The translations under genes and the position numbers were made by a program. The notes below the pieces were generated by a model, which did no database searches, was not told the origin of the DNA, and saw only the letters and a list, made by a program, of their open reading frames with translations. Below, piece after piece: positions 26,765-37,157 of a stretch of DNA of 64,000 nt. The DNA is from Paenibacillus sp. FSL R5-0623. GTDB lineage: Bacteria; Bacillota; Bacilli; Paenibacillales; Paenibacillaceae. Every line of letters begins with the position of its first letter. Within the stretch, counting starts at the first letter, position 1. Location of the stretch: positions 2,976,001 to 3,040,000 of the forward strand of contig NZ_CP150233.1 in the NCBI RefSeq assembly GCF_037974265.1, in the 5' to 3' direction.

Positions 26765-29092
26765 ATGAATGATATAGCAGGTAGCCAGATTCGCTTTATA
26801 TTGGACGCGGAAGACAAAGAGATTCGTGCGGGTCGCATGACTGGCAGTGGCGGCAAAAGCCCACGAGGGGAATCGTACGATTTTACCAACTATTATATGA
26901 CTCGTAATGCTAAACCCCATATTCCCGTGGTAGGTGAATTTCATTTCTCCAGATTCGCTTACTTGCAGTGGGAAGAAGAATTACTGAAGATGAAGGCAGG
27001 CGGGGTGAGCATTGTCGCTTCGTATGTTTTCTGGAATTTTCACGAGGAGCAGGAAGGCGAATTTATTTGGTCAGGAAATCTGAATTTGCGGCACTTTGTG
27101 GATCTGTGTGGCAAACATGAGCTGCCGCTGATTGTGCGAATTGGTCCATTCTGTCATGGGGAAGTGCGTAATGGGGGGATGCCGGATTGGCTATTCAGTT
27201 ATCCTTTCGAAGTCAGGTCGAACGATGAAGGGTATCTATATTACGCCAAGCGATTATATCGGGAGATTGCCCGTCAGCTCAACGGCTGTTTTTATCAGGA
27301 GGGTGGCCCTGTGATCGGGGTACAGTTGGAAAATGAGTATATGCACGCTGGCGCACCCATGGATGCCTGGGGGTATACCCGCGAAAAATACATTACCTCC
27401 GGCCGGGATGGACGAGAACATCTGAAGATGCTTCGCCATATTGCCGAAGAAGTCGGTATGAAGCCGATGTTCTATACTGCCACGGCCTGGGGCAAAGCTG
27501 CGGTGCCTGAAGAAGGAACGTTGCCTATGCTCGCGGGGTATGCATACACACCATGGATTCCCAATCAGCCTCCAAGCCGGGAGTATTTATTCCGGGATCT
27601 GCATATGAATCCTGTGGAAGAAGTGGATTATGACAGTCTGGAGTATCCTGCTGCGTATTGCGAGCTTGCTGGGGGCATGCAGGTCAGTTATCACGCTCGT
27701 CCGGTTGTTGATGCGGACAGTGTCGAGGCGATGACCATTGTGAAACTTGCGAACGGAAGCAATCTGGTTGGGTATTATATGTATCACGGAGGGACCAATC
27801 CGATAGGCAAAAATTCACATATGAACGAACAGGCATTGCCGAAAATGACATATGATTACCAATCTCCACTCGGGGAATTTGGACGTATTGGTGAATCGTA
27901 TGACCGCATTCGTACCTTGTCCATGTTCCTCGAGGCATACGGTGAGTTGCTTGCGCCAATGGGTTGTGTTGTACCGGATGGTCAACAATTGATAACCCCG
28001 GAGAACACGTTGGATTTGCGCTGGTCTGTTCGGCAACAAGCAGGCTCTGGATTTCTGTTCATAAATAATTATCAGGATCATGTGGGGATGCCTGATCAAG
28101 ATATCCAATTGGAACTGCATACCAGCAAAGGGACTGCTTCTTATCCCAGAGAAGGAACGATGCGGCTGAAATCCGGCATGGCGGCCATTCTGCCTTTCCA
28201 TATGAATCTGAATGGAATGAAGATCATTAGTGCTACCGTTCAGCCACTGATCCGATTCATGGTAAATCAGGAGCTTACAGCTGTCTTTTATGCCCATGAA
28301 GGTATGGCGCCTGAGTATGTTGTTGATGCAACATCTGTTACAAATGTGGATATGCCCGAAGGTACAGTATCTGAGCAGGGAAATGAGGTTGTGATACACC
28401 CGATTGCCGGCAAGGACCATCATCTACGAATCACGACATCGGATGGGGTGGGAATACGAATCATTACGTTGACCCGTGAAGAGGCCTTGAATGCCTACCG
28501 TTTCCGTGTGGACGGAGAAGAAAGGCTTGTAATTAGCAGCAGTCATCTGTATATGCAGAATGAGATGCTCATATGTACATCTGTGGAGCAATCAGAGATC
28601 GAGGTATCCTTCTATCCGGCTCCAGAGCATGTTTCAGCTTCCGAATATGCTGTGTCATCACAGTCGAAGCCGGGAATATTCGGTACGTATACATTCCAAG
28701 TTTCGCCTTACGAGCCTGCTGTAGAGGTTGATTACCCCAAAGAGTATGCAGCAACACTGAGATTGGACACAGCGTGGCCGGAACAAGTAGATGACGTGTG
28801 GGTTGAGATTGATTATGAAGGAGACGTTGCAACAGCACATATTCATCATCAGATGTTAACGGATCATATTCACTATGGACACAGCTGGATGCTTGGTTTG
28901 AAGCAATCCCGTCATTTGCTGGCTGATCACGCGCTTCGTCTGTCTATAACCCCAATTCGAAAAGGGACGACTGAGAGTTATGTTAATCAGGCTTATGTGG
29001 AGCGGTTTGAGGGCGTGGAGATCGGGAAGTTTAATGAGATTCGGGTGAGACCACAGTATCGGGTTGGGTTGGTACTGACGGGTGTTAGGTGA
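26765..29092 (+). CDS. GH35 beta-galactosidase-like enzyme
   Basis: 775 residues, no signal peptide. The GH35 TIM barrel shows FWNFHEEQEGEF (about 89-100), GPVIGVQLENEY (181-192; acid/base Glu191) and the putative nucleophile Glu300 in AAYCELAGG. The rest (about 390-775) is beta-rich accessory domains. It likely removes terminal beta-galactosyl residues inside the cell; the exact substrate is unknown. It follows the DUF5107/TPR gene and is closed by a terminator, consistent with a two-gene operon that handles a galactose-containing oligosaccharide. Confidence 0.87.
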   Translation: MNDIAGSQIRFILDAEDKEIRAGRMTGSGGKSPRGESYDFTNYYMTRNAKPHIPVVGEFHFSRFAYLQWEEELLKMKAGGVSIVASYVFWNFHEEQEGEFIWSGNLNLRHFVDLCGKHELPLIVRIGPFCHGEVRNGGMPDWLFSYPFEVRSNDEGYLYYAKRLYREIARQLNGCFYQEGGPVIGVQLENEYMHAGAPMDAWGYTREKYITSGRDGREHLKMLRHIAEEVGMKPMFYTATAWGKAAVPEEGTLPMLAGYAYTPWIPNQPPSREYLFRDLHMNPVEEVDYDSLEYPAAYCELAGGMQVSYHARPVVDADSVEAMTIVKLANGSNLVGYYMYHGGTNPIGKNSHMNEQALPKMTYDYQSPLGEFGRIGESYDRIRTLSMFLEAYGELLAPMGCVVPDGQQLITPENTLDLRWSVRQQAGSGFLFINNYQDHVGMPDQDIQLELHTSKGTASYPREGTMRLKSGMAAILPFHMNLNGMKIISATVQPLIRFMVNQELTAVFYAHEGMAPEYVVDATSVTNVDMPEGTVSEQGNEVVIHPIAGKDHHLRITTSDGVGIRIITLTREEALNAYRFRVDGEERLVISSSHLYMQNEMLICTSVEQSEIEVSFYPAPEHVSASEYAVSSQSKPGIFGTYTFQVSPYEPAVEVDYPKEYAATLRLDTAWPEQVDDVWVEIDYEGDVATAHIHHQMLTDHIHYGHSWMLGLKQSRHLLADHALRLSITPIRKGTTESYVNQAYVERFEGVEIGKFNEIRVRPQYRVGLVLTGVR

Positions 29093-29180
29093 AGACGCTT
29101 ATTCAAATCAGGAGTTAAACAACAGATAAATAACAGATAAACAAGACTTAAACAACAGTTAACTTTCGTTAATAATACAG

Positions 29181-29226
29181 AGGGTTCTTTCTCCGAACGA
29201 TGGTGAGGGGAGAGAGCCTTTTTTGC
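29181..29226 (+). terminator. Terminator after the GH35 gene
   Basis: GGTTCTTTCTCC and GGGGAGAGAGCC pair with a few G-U steps around a short loop, then TTTTTTG. Confidence 0.85.
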
Positions 29227-29271
29227 TGTGTTATGTAAAAACAAATGATTCCTAAAGATGGTAAAAAGATC

Positions 29272-29300
29272 TTGACTGGTAAGCGTTTTCAATTTATTAT
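29272..29300 (+). promoter_or_regulatory. Mannanase promoter with cre box
   Basis: TTGACT (29272-29277), 17-base spacer, TATTAT (29295-29300). Read on the minus strand, TTGAAAACGCTTACC (29278-29292) matches the CcpA cre consensus with one mismatch and fills the spacer, so glucose repression is expected. The rest of the 380-base gap is AT-rich with no gene seen. Confidence 0.75.
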
Positions 29301-29475
29301 AATTTCATAACCTTAACGATAAAGTTTATTTAAACTAAATAACGTAAATTAAATAAAGTTAATTTTTATTTATTTAATAACCAAAAAACTTCTATTACCA
29401 ACGATTTTAGTTAACTTCTTGCCTACTAGCAGGGTTAATTGAAATAAAAAAACAAATACAGGAGGTTCCAAACGA

Positions 29476-30456
29476 ATGGTTAATCTGAAAAAGTGTACAA
29501 TCTTCACGGTTATTGCTGCTCTCATGTTCATTGTATTAGGGAGTGCAGCACCCAAAGCATCTGCTGCTACAGGATTTTATGTAAGCGGTAACAAGTTATA
29601 CGATTCCACAGGCAAGGCTTTTGTCATGAGAGGTGTTAATCACGGACATTCCTGGTTCAAGAATGATCTGAATACCGCTATCCCTGCCATCGCCAAAACA
29701 GGTGCCAATACGGTACGTATTGTTCTTTCGAATGGTAGCCTGTACACCAAAGATGATCTGAACGCTGTTAAAAATATTATTAATGTGGTTAACCAAAATA
29801 AAATGATAGCTGTACTCGAGGTACATGACGCCACAGGGAAAGATGACTATAATTCGTTGGATGCGGCAGTGGACTACTGGATTAGCATTAAGGAAGCTTT
29901 GATTGGCAAAGAAGATCGGGTCATCGTCAACATCGCCAATGAATGGTATGGGACGTGGAATGGAAGTGCATGGGCTGATGGGTACAAAAAAGCCATTCCG
30001 AAACTCCGAAATGCGGGAATTAAAAATACGCTAATTGTAGATGCAGCCGGATGGGGACAGTTCCCTCAATCCATCGTGGATTATGGACAAAGTGTATTTG
30101 CAGCCGATTCTCAAAAAAATACGGTCTTCTCCATTCATATGTATGAGTATGCTGGCAAAGATGCTGCAACGGTCAAAGCCAATATGGAAAATGTGCTGAA
30201 CAAAGGATTGGCTCTGATCATTGGTGAATTCGGGGGATATCACACAAACGGTGATGTGGACGAATTTGCCATCATGAGATATGGTCAGGAAAAAGGGGTA
30301 GGCTGGCTTGCCTGGTCGTGGTACGGAAACAGTTCCGGTCTGAACTATCTGGACATGGCTACAGGTCCGAACGGAAGCTTGACCAGCTTTGGTAACACCG
30401 TCGTTAATGACACGTATGGTATTAAAAACACTTCCCAAAAAGCGGGGATTTTCTAA
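29476..30456 (+). CDS. Secreted GH5 beta-mannanase
   Basis: 326 residues with a signal peptide (basic start, hydrophobic 8-24, cut after KASA near residue 30). The catalytic domain (31-326) is a GH5 subfamily 8-like mannanase: MRGVNHGHSW, acid/base Glu156 in NIANEWYG, nucleophile Glu251 in IIGEFGGY, and WLAWSWYGN. It hydrolyses beta-1,4-mannan or glucomannan outside the cell. There is no carbohydrate-binding module. AGGAGG precedes the ATG and the promoter carries a cre site, as expected for a secreted polysaccharidase. The gene appears monocistronic. Confidence 0.93.
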   Translation: MVNLKKCTIFTVIAALMFIVLGSAAPKASAATGFYVSGNKLYDSTGKAFVMRGVNHGHSWFKNDLNTAIPAIAKTGANTVRIVLSNGSLYTKDDLNAVKNIINVVNQNKMIAVLEVHDATGKDDYNSLDAAVDYWISIKEALIGKEDRVIVNIANEWYGTWNGSAWADGYKKAIPKLRNAGIKNTLIVDAAGWGQFPQSIVDYGQSVFAADSQKNTVFSIHMYEYAGKDAATVKANMENVLNKGLALIIGEFGGYHTNGDVDEFAIMRYGQEKGVGWLAWSWYGNSSGLNYLDMATGPNGSLTSFGNTVVNDTYGIKNTSQKAGIF

Positions 30457-30472
30457 TCCGCCAATGAAACAG

Positions 30473-30508
30473 GAACACTCTGACGGTTACGTCAGGGTGT
30501 TTTTTTAA
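30473..30508 (+). terminator. Terminator after the mannanase gene
   Basis: AACACTCTGACG and CGTCAGGGTGTT with a GTTA loop, followed by seven T. Confidence 0.95.
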
Positions 30509-30562
30509 TAAAATAGCTCAATCTATAATGACTTTTGAATTTTTCCGTTTATATTTAAAATC

Positions 30563-30581
30563 TTTTGTTTTCAAAACAAAA
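30563..30581. promoter_or_regulatory. Perfect palindrome at the rhamnose operon promoter
   Basis: TTTTGTTTTCAAAACAAAA is a perfect 19-base palindrome. It overlaps a possible -35 (TTGTTT, 30565-30570), with TGATAA 17 bases on as a weak -10. It looks like an operator for a rhamnose regulator (Bacillus uses a DeoR-family RhaR); no such gene is in the window. Confidence 0.6.
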
Positions 30582-30638
30582 CAAAGATGATAAACTCGGA
30601 TTAGGAATAAAACAAACATTATCGGAGGGAAACGAATA

Positions 30639-32708
30639 ATGGTACAGAGTTTATGGGATGCATCACAGGCTTCTGAGAAAACAACAGGACTTGAGCAGTT
30701 GGTTTACCGATCCAATCTGATTGGATCTGATCGCAGTGTATGTAACATCTACGGTGGTAATACGTCTACCAAAACGACAGTGAAGGATTTTCGTGGTCGT
30801 GATGTAGAAGTAATGTATGTGAAGGGAAGCGGCTCTGATCTGGGTTCGATGGAAGCGAAACATTTTACCGGACTTGGGCTCGAAGACATTCGACCATTAA
30901 TTGAACGTGAATCCATGTCGGATGAAGAGATGGTTGAATATTTGGGACATTGCATGATTGATGCCAAGCATCCGCGCGCCTCTATCGAGACTCTGCTGCA
31001 TGCGTTCCTTCCATATAAACATGTGGATCATACACACCCGGATGCCATTATCAGCCTGTGTTGTGCGGATAACGGCAAGGAATTAGCGAAAGAGATCTAC
31101 GGTGATCGATTTGTATGGGTGCCTTACGTACGTCCAGGTTTTACGTTATCTAAAATGATTGCTGAAAGCGTATTCTCGAATCCCAATGCCGAACTCGTAT
31201 TGATGGAAAAACACGGACTTGTCACTTGGGGTGAAACATCCGAAGAATGTTACGCTCAGACAATCAAGATTATCAATGAAGCGGAAGCATTCATCGAAGC
31301 ACGGGTGGACGAAGGAAGTTTGTTTGGTGGTGTGAAACACCCGGCACTTGCCGCTGATGTTCGGCGTCAGATCGTATCACGTGTAATGCCAACGATTCGT
31401 GGAGCGGTATCGGATAGCAAAAAAATGATTTTGTCCTTTGATGATCAAGAGGACGTACTTGCTTTTGTGGGCGGAGCAGATTCCCCGGAATTGTCTCAGG
31501 TGGGCGCAGCTTGCCCGGATCATCTGGTACATACCAAAGTGGTACCTCTGTTCATTGATTGGACACCCAATGCGGAAGATATTGAAGGTTTAAAAGCCAA
31601 GCTGGTAGAAGGTGTGGCTGCCTACAAAGAGCAATATCAGCAGTATTTTGAGAGCAACAAAAACGAAGGTGATGTCATGTTCGAAGCGGCACCTCGCGTA
31701 ATCCTCATTCCAGGTGTGGGCATGATCAACACAGGTAAGAGCTGGGCGCTTTCCCAAGTAAGCGGAGCGTTGTATCATAGAGCGATTGCCGTTATGCGTG
31801 GAGCTACTAGCCTGGGTCAATTCGTATCACTCAGTGCAAACGAATCTTACAATGTGGAATACTGGCCGCTGGAATTGTACAAATTGTCTCTGGCTCCGGC
31901 CGAAACGGAGTTCTCACGCAAAGTGGCGTTTATCACAGGTGGCGCAGGCGGGATCGGAAGTGAAACAGCACGCAGATTGGTATCTGAAGGCGCACATGTG
32001 GTGCTTGCTGATCTCAACCTGGAGGGCGCACAGAAAGTAGCACAGGAAATCAATGATCAGTACGGTACGAATCGTGCTTATGCCCTGAAAATGGACGTCA
32101 CCGATGAGGAAGCCGTTCAATCTGCGTATGCTGATGTTGCGGTGCAATATGGCGGAGTGGATATTATCGTGAACAATGCCGGATTGGCCACATCCAGCCC
32201 ATTTGACGAAACGTCCCTGAAGGAATGGAACCTGAATATGAATGTTCTGGGTACAGGATATTTCCTTGTGGCTCGCGAAGCATTCAAGCTGATGAAACAA
32301 CAGGGCATTGGGGGAAGCATGGTATTTATCGGGTCCAAAAACTCGGTGTATGCAGGTAAAAGTGCTTCTGCTTACAGCTCAGCAAAAGCGCTGGAAGCAC
32401 ATCTGGCACGTTGTATTGCAGCAGAAGGTGGAGAGTATGGCATTCGTGTCAACACGATTCTTCCAGATGCCATTCTACAGGGTTCAGCAATCTGGAACGG
32501 TTCCTGGAGAAATGAACGAGCAGCTGCATATGGAATTGAACCGGATCAATTGGAAGAGTATTATCGCAAACGGACGACATTGCTCGTGAATATCTATCCA
32601 AGAGATATTGCAGAAGGAATTGCATTCTTTGCTTCTTCGAAATCCGAAAAAACAACCGGTTGCATGATGACCATTGATGGCGGTGTACCGGCAGCATTTA
32701 CACGTTAA
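30639..32708 (+). CDS. rhaE: Bifunctional rhamnulose-1-phosphate aldolase / lactaldehyde dehydrogenase-type SDR
   Basis: 689-residue two-domain enzyme. The N-terminal class II aldolase domain (about 1-400) has HVDHTHPD metal-binding histidines and [10 protein letters not shown]; the C-terminal SDR domain (about 425-689) has [19 protein letters not shown] and the YSSAK catalytic pair. It is the RhaE (YuxG) type: rhamnulose-1-phosphate is split to DHAP and lactaldehyde, and the SDR part oxidises or reduces lactaldehyde. It is followed after 19 bases by rhaA, so they form an operon. No rhamnulokinase gene is in the window. Start ATG with GGAGGGA upstream. Confidence 0.93.
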   Translation: MVQSLWDASQASEKTTGLEQLVYRSNLIGSDRSVCNIYGGNTSTKTTVKDFRGRDVEVMYVKGSGSDLGSMEAKHFTGLGLEDIRPLIERESMSDEEMVEYLGHCMIDAKHPRASIETLLHAFLPYKHVDHTHPDAIISLCCADNGKELAKEIYGDRFVWVPYVRPGFTLSKMIAESVFSNPNAELVLMEKHGLVTWGETSEECYAQTIKIINEAEAFIEARVDEGSLFGGVKHPALAADVRRQIVSRVMPTIRGAVSDSKKMILSFDDQEDVLAFVGGADSPELSQVGAACPDHLVHTKVVPLFIDWTPNAEDIEGLKAKLVEGVAAYKEQYQQYFESNKNEGDVMFEAAPRVILIPGVGMINTGKSWALSQVSGALYHRAIAVMRGATSLGQFVSLSANESYNVEYWPLELYKLSLAPAETEFSRKVAFITGGAGGIGSETARRLVSEGAHVVLADLNLEGAQKVAQEINDQYGTNRAYALKMDVTDEEAVQSAYADVAVQYGGVDIIVNNAGLATSSPFDETSLKEWNLNMNVLGTGYFLVAREAFKLMKQQGIGGSMVFIGSKNSVYAGKSASAYSSAKALEAHLARCIAAEGGEYGIRVNTILPDAILQGSAIWNGSWRNERAAAYGIEPDQLEEYYRKRTTLLVNIYPRDIAEGIAFFASSKSEKTTGCMMTIDGGVPAAFTR

Positions 32709-32727
32709 AATAGGAGGGTTCTTGCGG

Positions 32728-33999
32728 ATGGATAACCAAGTCAAGCAAGCGTATGAAGCAGCCAAGGCGTTGTATGCCCAGCACGGAATTGATACAGACG
32801 AGGTGCTGAACAAACTTGCGGAGATCAAAGTATCTGTACACTGCTGGCAAGGCGATGATGTCAAAGGCTTTCTGAATAAAGATGGGGAGTTAACAGGTGG
32901 TATTTCCGTTACAGGTCAATATCCGGGGGCTGCGACCACACCTGCAGAGCTTCGTAATGATCTGGAGCAAGCTTTTGCTCTGATTCCCGGCAAACATAAG
33001 GTCAATCTGCACGCGATCTACACGGATACAGACGAGCAGGTTGAACTGGATCAGATTGAACCGAAGCATTATGAGAACTGGGTGAAGTGGGCCAAAGAAC
33101 AAGGACTCGGTCTGGACTTCAACCCAACATGTTTTTCCCATGAAAAATCAAGTGACGGGTTCACGCTCAGTCATCCAGATCCTGAAATTCGCAAGTTCTG
33201 GATTGATCACTGCAAGGCATCCCGCCGGATTGGTGCTTATTTCGGGGAACAGCTTGGTCAGACTTGTGTAACCAATGTATGGGTCCCGGATGGATTCAAG
33301 GATAATCCAGTTGACCGGTTGACACCACGCAAACGTCTCAAAGAATCGCTGGATCAAGTATTCGCCGAACCGCTTAATCCAGAGCACAATCTGGACGCGG
33401 TAGAGAGTAAGCTCTTTGGTCTGGGTTCGGAAGCATATGTGGTGGGCTCTCATGAATTCTATATGGGTTACGGTTTGCAAAATGATACGTTAATCTGCCT
33501 GGATGCGGGTCATTTCCATCCAACTGAAGTTATTTCCAATAAACTGTCTTCCTTGTCTTTGTTTACAAGTGGCATTCTGCTTCACGTAAGCCGACCGATG
33601 CGCTGGGATAGTGACCATGTGGTAATCATGGACGATGAGCTGCTGGAAATTGCCCGTGAACTGGTTCGACATGATCTGCTTGCGACCACACATATTGGAC
33701 TGGATTTCTTTGATGCAAGTATTAACCGTGTAGCTGCATGGGTTGTGGGTACTCGCAACACGATTAAAGCCCTTCTCCGAGCGATGCTCGAACCTGTGGA
33801 TGCCTTGAAACAAGCCGAGTTGGAAGGGGATTACACGTTGCGCCTTGCCTTAACGGAAGAGTTCAAATCTTATCCGTTTGGCGCGATCTGGGACTACTAT
33901 TGTGCTCAGCAAGGCGTTCCAGTTCGTGAAAAGTGGATCACCGATATCAAAACCTATGAACAAGACGTATTACTACAGCGTGATAAATCATTGGTGTAA
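32728..33999 (+). CDS. rhaA: L-rhamnose isomerase
   Basis: 423 residues. It converts L-rhamnose to L-rhamnulose, the first step of the pathway that RhaE completes. Family features include [10 protein letters not shown] near residue 34, [14 protein letters not shown] near 130, and the metal-binding carboxylate/His series around [10 protein letters not shown] and GHFHPTE. Start ATG is preceded by TAGGAGGG about 8 bases away; a longer in-frame start at 32674 lies inside rhaE and is rejected. A terminator follows. The missing kinase means the substrate for RhaE must be phosphorylated by a gene elsewhere. Confidence 0.95.
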   Translation: MDNQVKQAYEAAKALYAQHGIDTDEVLNKLAEIKVSVHCWQGDDVKGFLNKDGELTGGISVTGQYPGAATTPAELRNDLEQAFALIPGKHKVNLHAIYTDTDEQVELDQIEPKHYENWVKWAKEQGLGLDFNPTCFSHEKSSDGFTLSHPDPEIRKFWIDHCKASRRIGAYFGEQLGQTCVTNVWVPDGFKDNPVDRLTPRKRLKESLDQVFAEPLNPEHNLDAVESKLFGLGSEAYVVGSHEFYMGYGLQNDTLICLDAGHFHPTEVISNKLSSLSLFTSGILLHVSRPMRWDSDHVVIMDDELLEIARELVRHDLLATTHIGLDFFDASINRVAAWVVGTRNTIKALLRAMLEPVDALKQAELEGDYTLRLALTEEFKSYPFGAIWDYYCAQQGVPVREKWITDIKTYEQDVLLQRDKSLV

Positions 34000-34017
34000 C
34001 TGTATTTAAGTTTCGTA

Positions 34018-34058
34018 TAAACCACTATGGAATGAAAATTCCGTGGTGGTTTTTTTGG
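34018..34058 (+). terminator. Terminator after rhaA
   Basis: AAACCACTATGGAAT, loop GAAA, ATTCCGTGGTGGTTT, then T-run. Confidence 0.93.
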
Positions 34059-34151
34059 CATAATCACATTGAAATGCATAAGTAAGGCGATTGCTTCCAT
34101 ACTAGGAATATGGATCTGTATCGTATACGATTGCCACGCAGAGGAGGAATA

Positions 34152-35831
34152 ATGGAGTTGAATCTATCTCACAACAAACTGTATATCGCTGCACTTGGCG
34201 GCGTGAATGAAATAGGGAAGAATATGTATTTCATCCAGTACAATCAGGACATCATCGTGATTGACTGTGGTTCGAAGTTTCCCGATGAGACATTGCCTGG
34301 TATTGATCTGATCATTCCGGATGTAGCGTATCTGCTGGACAATCTGGATAAAGTAAGGGGTCTTGTGGTTACTCACGGACATGAAGATCACATTGGTGGT
34401 ATTCCTTATTTGTTAAAACAAATGAACATCCCGGTGTATGCATCCAGGCTCACTCGTGGGCTAATCGAGCTTAAACTGAAAGAGCATGGGCTGCTACGCA
34501 AGGCGGACCTGCATACGATCGATGCTCATTCCAGCATTACGCTGGGAGGAATCGAGGTTTCCTTTTTCGCAACGAGTCATAGTATACCGGATTGTCTTGG
34601 TATCTTTTTTCAGACCCCAACAGGCAATGTTGTGCATACCGGAGATTTCAAATTTGATATGTCGCCTGTACATGGACCTTTCCCAGATCTGCACCGCATG
34701 GCCGAGATTGGCAAACAGGGTGTCCATATTTTGCTCTCCGAGAGTACCAATGCAGAAAGACCCGGATTTACACCTTCCGAGCGTGTTGTGGGAGACCACA
34801 TTCTGGATGCCTTTATCCGTGCAAAACAAAAAGTATTTATCTCTACCTTTGCGTCGAATGTCAGCAGGGTACAGCAGATTGTGAATGCAGCATTCGAGAC
34901 GGGCCGCAAACTGGCACTGTTGGGCAGAAGTATGGTGAATGTGGTATCGGTGGCCAGTGAATTGGGGTATTTGCAAGTTCCTGACGGATTATTGATTGAA
35001 GCTATCGATTCGGATCAGTTTCCACCTGAACAAGTTGTTGTATTATGCACTGGTAGCCAGGGAGAAGCGATGGCAGCCTTGTCACGTTTGGCATCCGGTA
35101 AACATCCTCACGTAAGAATTAACGCCGGGGACACGGTCATTATTGCTGCCGGTGCCATTCCGGGTAATGAACGGAATCTTGCACATGTAATTGATAACCT
35201 GTATGTTCTTGGAGCACGTGTGATATATGGTTCAAGTGGTGCAGCTGGGATGCATGTATCGGGACACGGCAGTCAGGAAGAACTCAAATTGATGCTTACC
35301 CTGATGAAACCGGATTATCTGATTCCGATCCACGGTGAGTTTCGCATGTTGTATCAACACAGACTGCTTGCTGAATCCGTAGGTATAGACCGTGATCATG
35401 TGTTTATCGTGAATAATGGGGATATGGTCCAGTACAAAGACGGCATTGCTTCGCTGGGTCCCAAAATTGCATCAGGGAATAGTCTCGTAGACGGTCTGAT
35501 CATGGGTGATGTCGGCAATATTGTACTGCGTGACCGCAGGCAATTATCCTCCGATGGCATGCTGGTGATCGTAACCACACTGAGCAAAACGGAGAAACAG
35601 ATGGTCACGTCACCCGAAATTATCTCCAGAGGGTTTGTATTTGTTAAGGATTCGGAAGAATTCATGCGTGAGATCCATGAGCTTGTTCTAAACCGGATGG
35701 ATGAGTTGACCGGGGCTGGGGTGAATCAGTGGAATGTGATCAAAAGAAAGCTGAAAGACGAGATCGGTCACTATATTTACGCGCAAACAAAGAGAAGACC
35801 TATGATCTTGCCAATTATTATTGAGGTCTAA
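34152..35831 (+). CDS. Ribonuclease J family enzyme
   Basis: 559 residues with an N-terminal metallo-beta-lactamase domain (THGHEDH, residues 74-80, with His75, His77, Asp79 and His80 for zinc), an inserted beta-CASP domain (STNAERPGFTPSE near 200 and STFASNVSR), a closing PIHGEFRML motif, and a C-terminal alpha/beta domain. RNase J enzymes act as 5'-3' exonuclease and endonuclease in mRNA decay and processing. Length matches B. subtilis RNase J1/J2, but which paralogue this is cannot be told here. GAGGAGG lies only 4-5 bases before the ATG. Appears monocistronic. Confidence 0.92.
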   Translation: MELNLSHNKLYIAALGGVNEIGKNMYFIQYNQDIIVIDCGSKFPDETLPGIDLIIPDVAYLLDNLDKVRGLVVTHGHEDHIGGIPYLLKQMNIPVYASRLTRGLIELKLKEHGLLRKADLHTIDAHSSITLGGIEVSFFATSHSIPDCLGIFFQTPTGNVVHTGDFKFDMSPVHGPFPDLHRMAEIGKQGVHILLSESTNAERPGFTPSERVVGDHILDAFIRAKQKVFISTFASNVSRVQQIVNAAFETGRKLALLGRSMVNVVSVASELGYLQVPDGLLIEAIDSDQFPPEQVVVLCTGSQGEAMAALSRLASGKHPHVRINAGDTVIIAAGAIPGNERNLAHVIDNLYVLGARVIYGSSGAAGMHVSGHGSQEELKLMLTLMKPDYLIPIHGEFRMLYQHRLLAESVGIDRDHVFIVNNGDMVQYKDGIASLGPKIASGNSLVDGLIMGDVGNIVLRDRRQLSSDGMLVIVTTLSKTEKQMVTSPEIISRGFVFVKDSEEFMREIHELVLNRMDELTGAGVNQWNVIKRKLKDEIGHYIYAQTKRRPMILPIIIEV

Positions 35832-35895
35832 GTCAGCAGGGATAGGGATTATTCTTGCCCTAATGGTCTGTGCAAACGTGTATATGGAAGCTTAA

Positions 35896-35954
35896 CAGCC
35901 TGATGAATGTGGATCATACTTCGGTATGAAGTCACATTGCCATCGGGCTTTTGC
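35896..35954 (+). terminator. Terminator after the RNase J gene
   Basis: AGCC-GATG-ATGTG-CATAC, TTCG loop, GTATG-CACAT-CATC-GGCT, then TTTTG. A long interrupted stem with a tetraloop. Confidence 0.8.
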
Positions 35955-36073
35955 TATTACATCGGGAATGTACCATAGACGTGCAATAAATGGAGTTGAA
36001 TCAAATTCGCCATGGGTTTGCGATTCGAAGTATAATAAAAGGTAAACCAGCTAATGAAATAAGAGGAGTCTTT

Positions 36074-37057
36074 ATGAATAAAACGATTTCTGATATCGCT
36101 CAGATGGCAGGTGTGGCAAAAAGCACGGTCTCTCGCTTTCTGAACGGCGGTTCGGTTAGTGAAGATACACGCCAGAAGATTGAGCGCATCATCAAACAAT
36201 ACAATTATGTTCCCAACACATTTGCACAGAGTCTCAAGGCAAAGAAGACCAGTATTATCGGTACGGTAGTGCCGCGACTGGATTCTTTTGCAACATCACA
36301 GACATTGATCGGAATTGATGAAGAACTGCGGAGTAATCAGTATCAGATGCTTATCGCAAATACGAGTCAGGACATGCAGCGCGAGATTGATGCCATCTAT
36401 GATTTTGCACGACAGAAGGTGTCGGGTATTATACTGCTGGCTGCTGAAGTGACTGAAGCACATCTGAAAGCAGTGGAGGACATACGTATCCCCGTGTTGT
36501 TGGTGGGGCAGCAGCATGAGCAACTACATAGTCTGGTTCACAATGATGACCAGGCAGGTTATGAGATGGGCAAATATGTCGTCGAACAGGGTCATCGCAA
36601 GATCGTGTATATGGGGGTTAGCGAGAAGGATCGGGCGGTAGGGGTCTATCGTAAACAAGGATTCCAGAGAGCAATCGCCGAGTGTGGTGGATGTGAAGTG
36701 AAGTATTATGAGACAAGCTTCAAGATGTCTGAAGCCATCATTACCGCTGAAGCCATTCTGAAAGAAATCACACCAACGATCATCGTGGGGGCTACGGATA
36801 ATATTGCACTGGGTGTGATGAAGATTGCATTCTCCAATAAAATCCGCATACCGCAAGATTTGTCTGTTACCGGATTTGGCGGATATGATATTACGGAGAT
36901 GATTCACCCCACGCTGACGACTGTGAAATATCATTATTTGCAGGCGGGCAAAGTAGCGGCGAATCACATTATTCGTCTGGTCAAAGGCGAGTCGGTGGAG
37001 GAACGAACAACACTGGACGTAGAACTAATTCCTCGAGAAAGCGTTGACAAATTATAA
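36074..37057 (+). CDS. scrR: LacI-family regulator, likely sucrose repressor
   Basis: 327 residues. The N-terminal LacI helix-turn-helix (TISDIAQMAGVAKSTVSRFL) and hinge (NTFAQSLKAKKT) are clear, followed by a periplasmic-binding-protein-like effector domain. Two GGAACCGGTTCC-type palindromes lie between its stop and the next gene, scrB (37088 and 37174 centres), the second inside the scrB promoter. The following scrB and sucrose PTS gene make sucrose or sucrose-6-phosphate the likely effector. RBS AGAGGAG precedes the ATG; the longer in-frame start at 35990 is rejected. Confidence 0.88.
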   Translation: MNKTISDIAQMAGVAKSTVSRFLNGGSVSEDTRQKIERIIKQYNYVPNTFAQSLKAKKTSIIGTVVPRLDSFATSQTLIGIDEELRSNQYQMLIANTSQDMQREIDAIYDFARQKVSGIILLAAEVTEAHLKAVEDIRIPVLLVGQQHEQLHSLVHNDDQAGYEMGKYVVEQGHRKIVYMGVSEKDRAVGVYRKQGFQRAIAECGGCEVKYYETSFKMSEAIITAEAILKEITPTIIVGATDNIALGVMKIAFSNKIRIPQDLSVTGFGGYDITEMIHPTLTTVKYHYLQAGKVAANHIIRLVKGESVEERTTLDVELIPRESVDKL

Positions 37058-37082
37058 AAACATCCTTTATGATAATTCCATC

Positions 37083-37093
37083 GAACCGGTTCC
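37083..37093. promoter_or_regulatory. LacI-type operator O1
   Basis: GAACCGGTTCC, a perfect palindrome with central CG, 26 bases after the scrR stop. It matches O2 at 37169-37180; centres are about 86 bases apart (about eight helical turns), suitable for looping. Confidence 0.75.
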
Positions 37094-37157
37094 AATGCGA
37101 ATGTAAAATTCGGATAAGCAAATTGGTCAGGCATTTATGCCATATGGAATTATTTTT

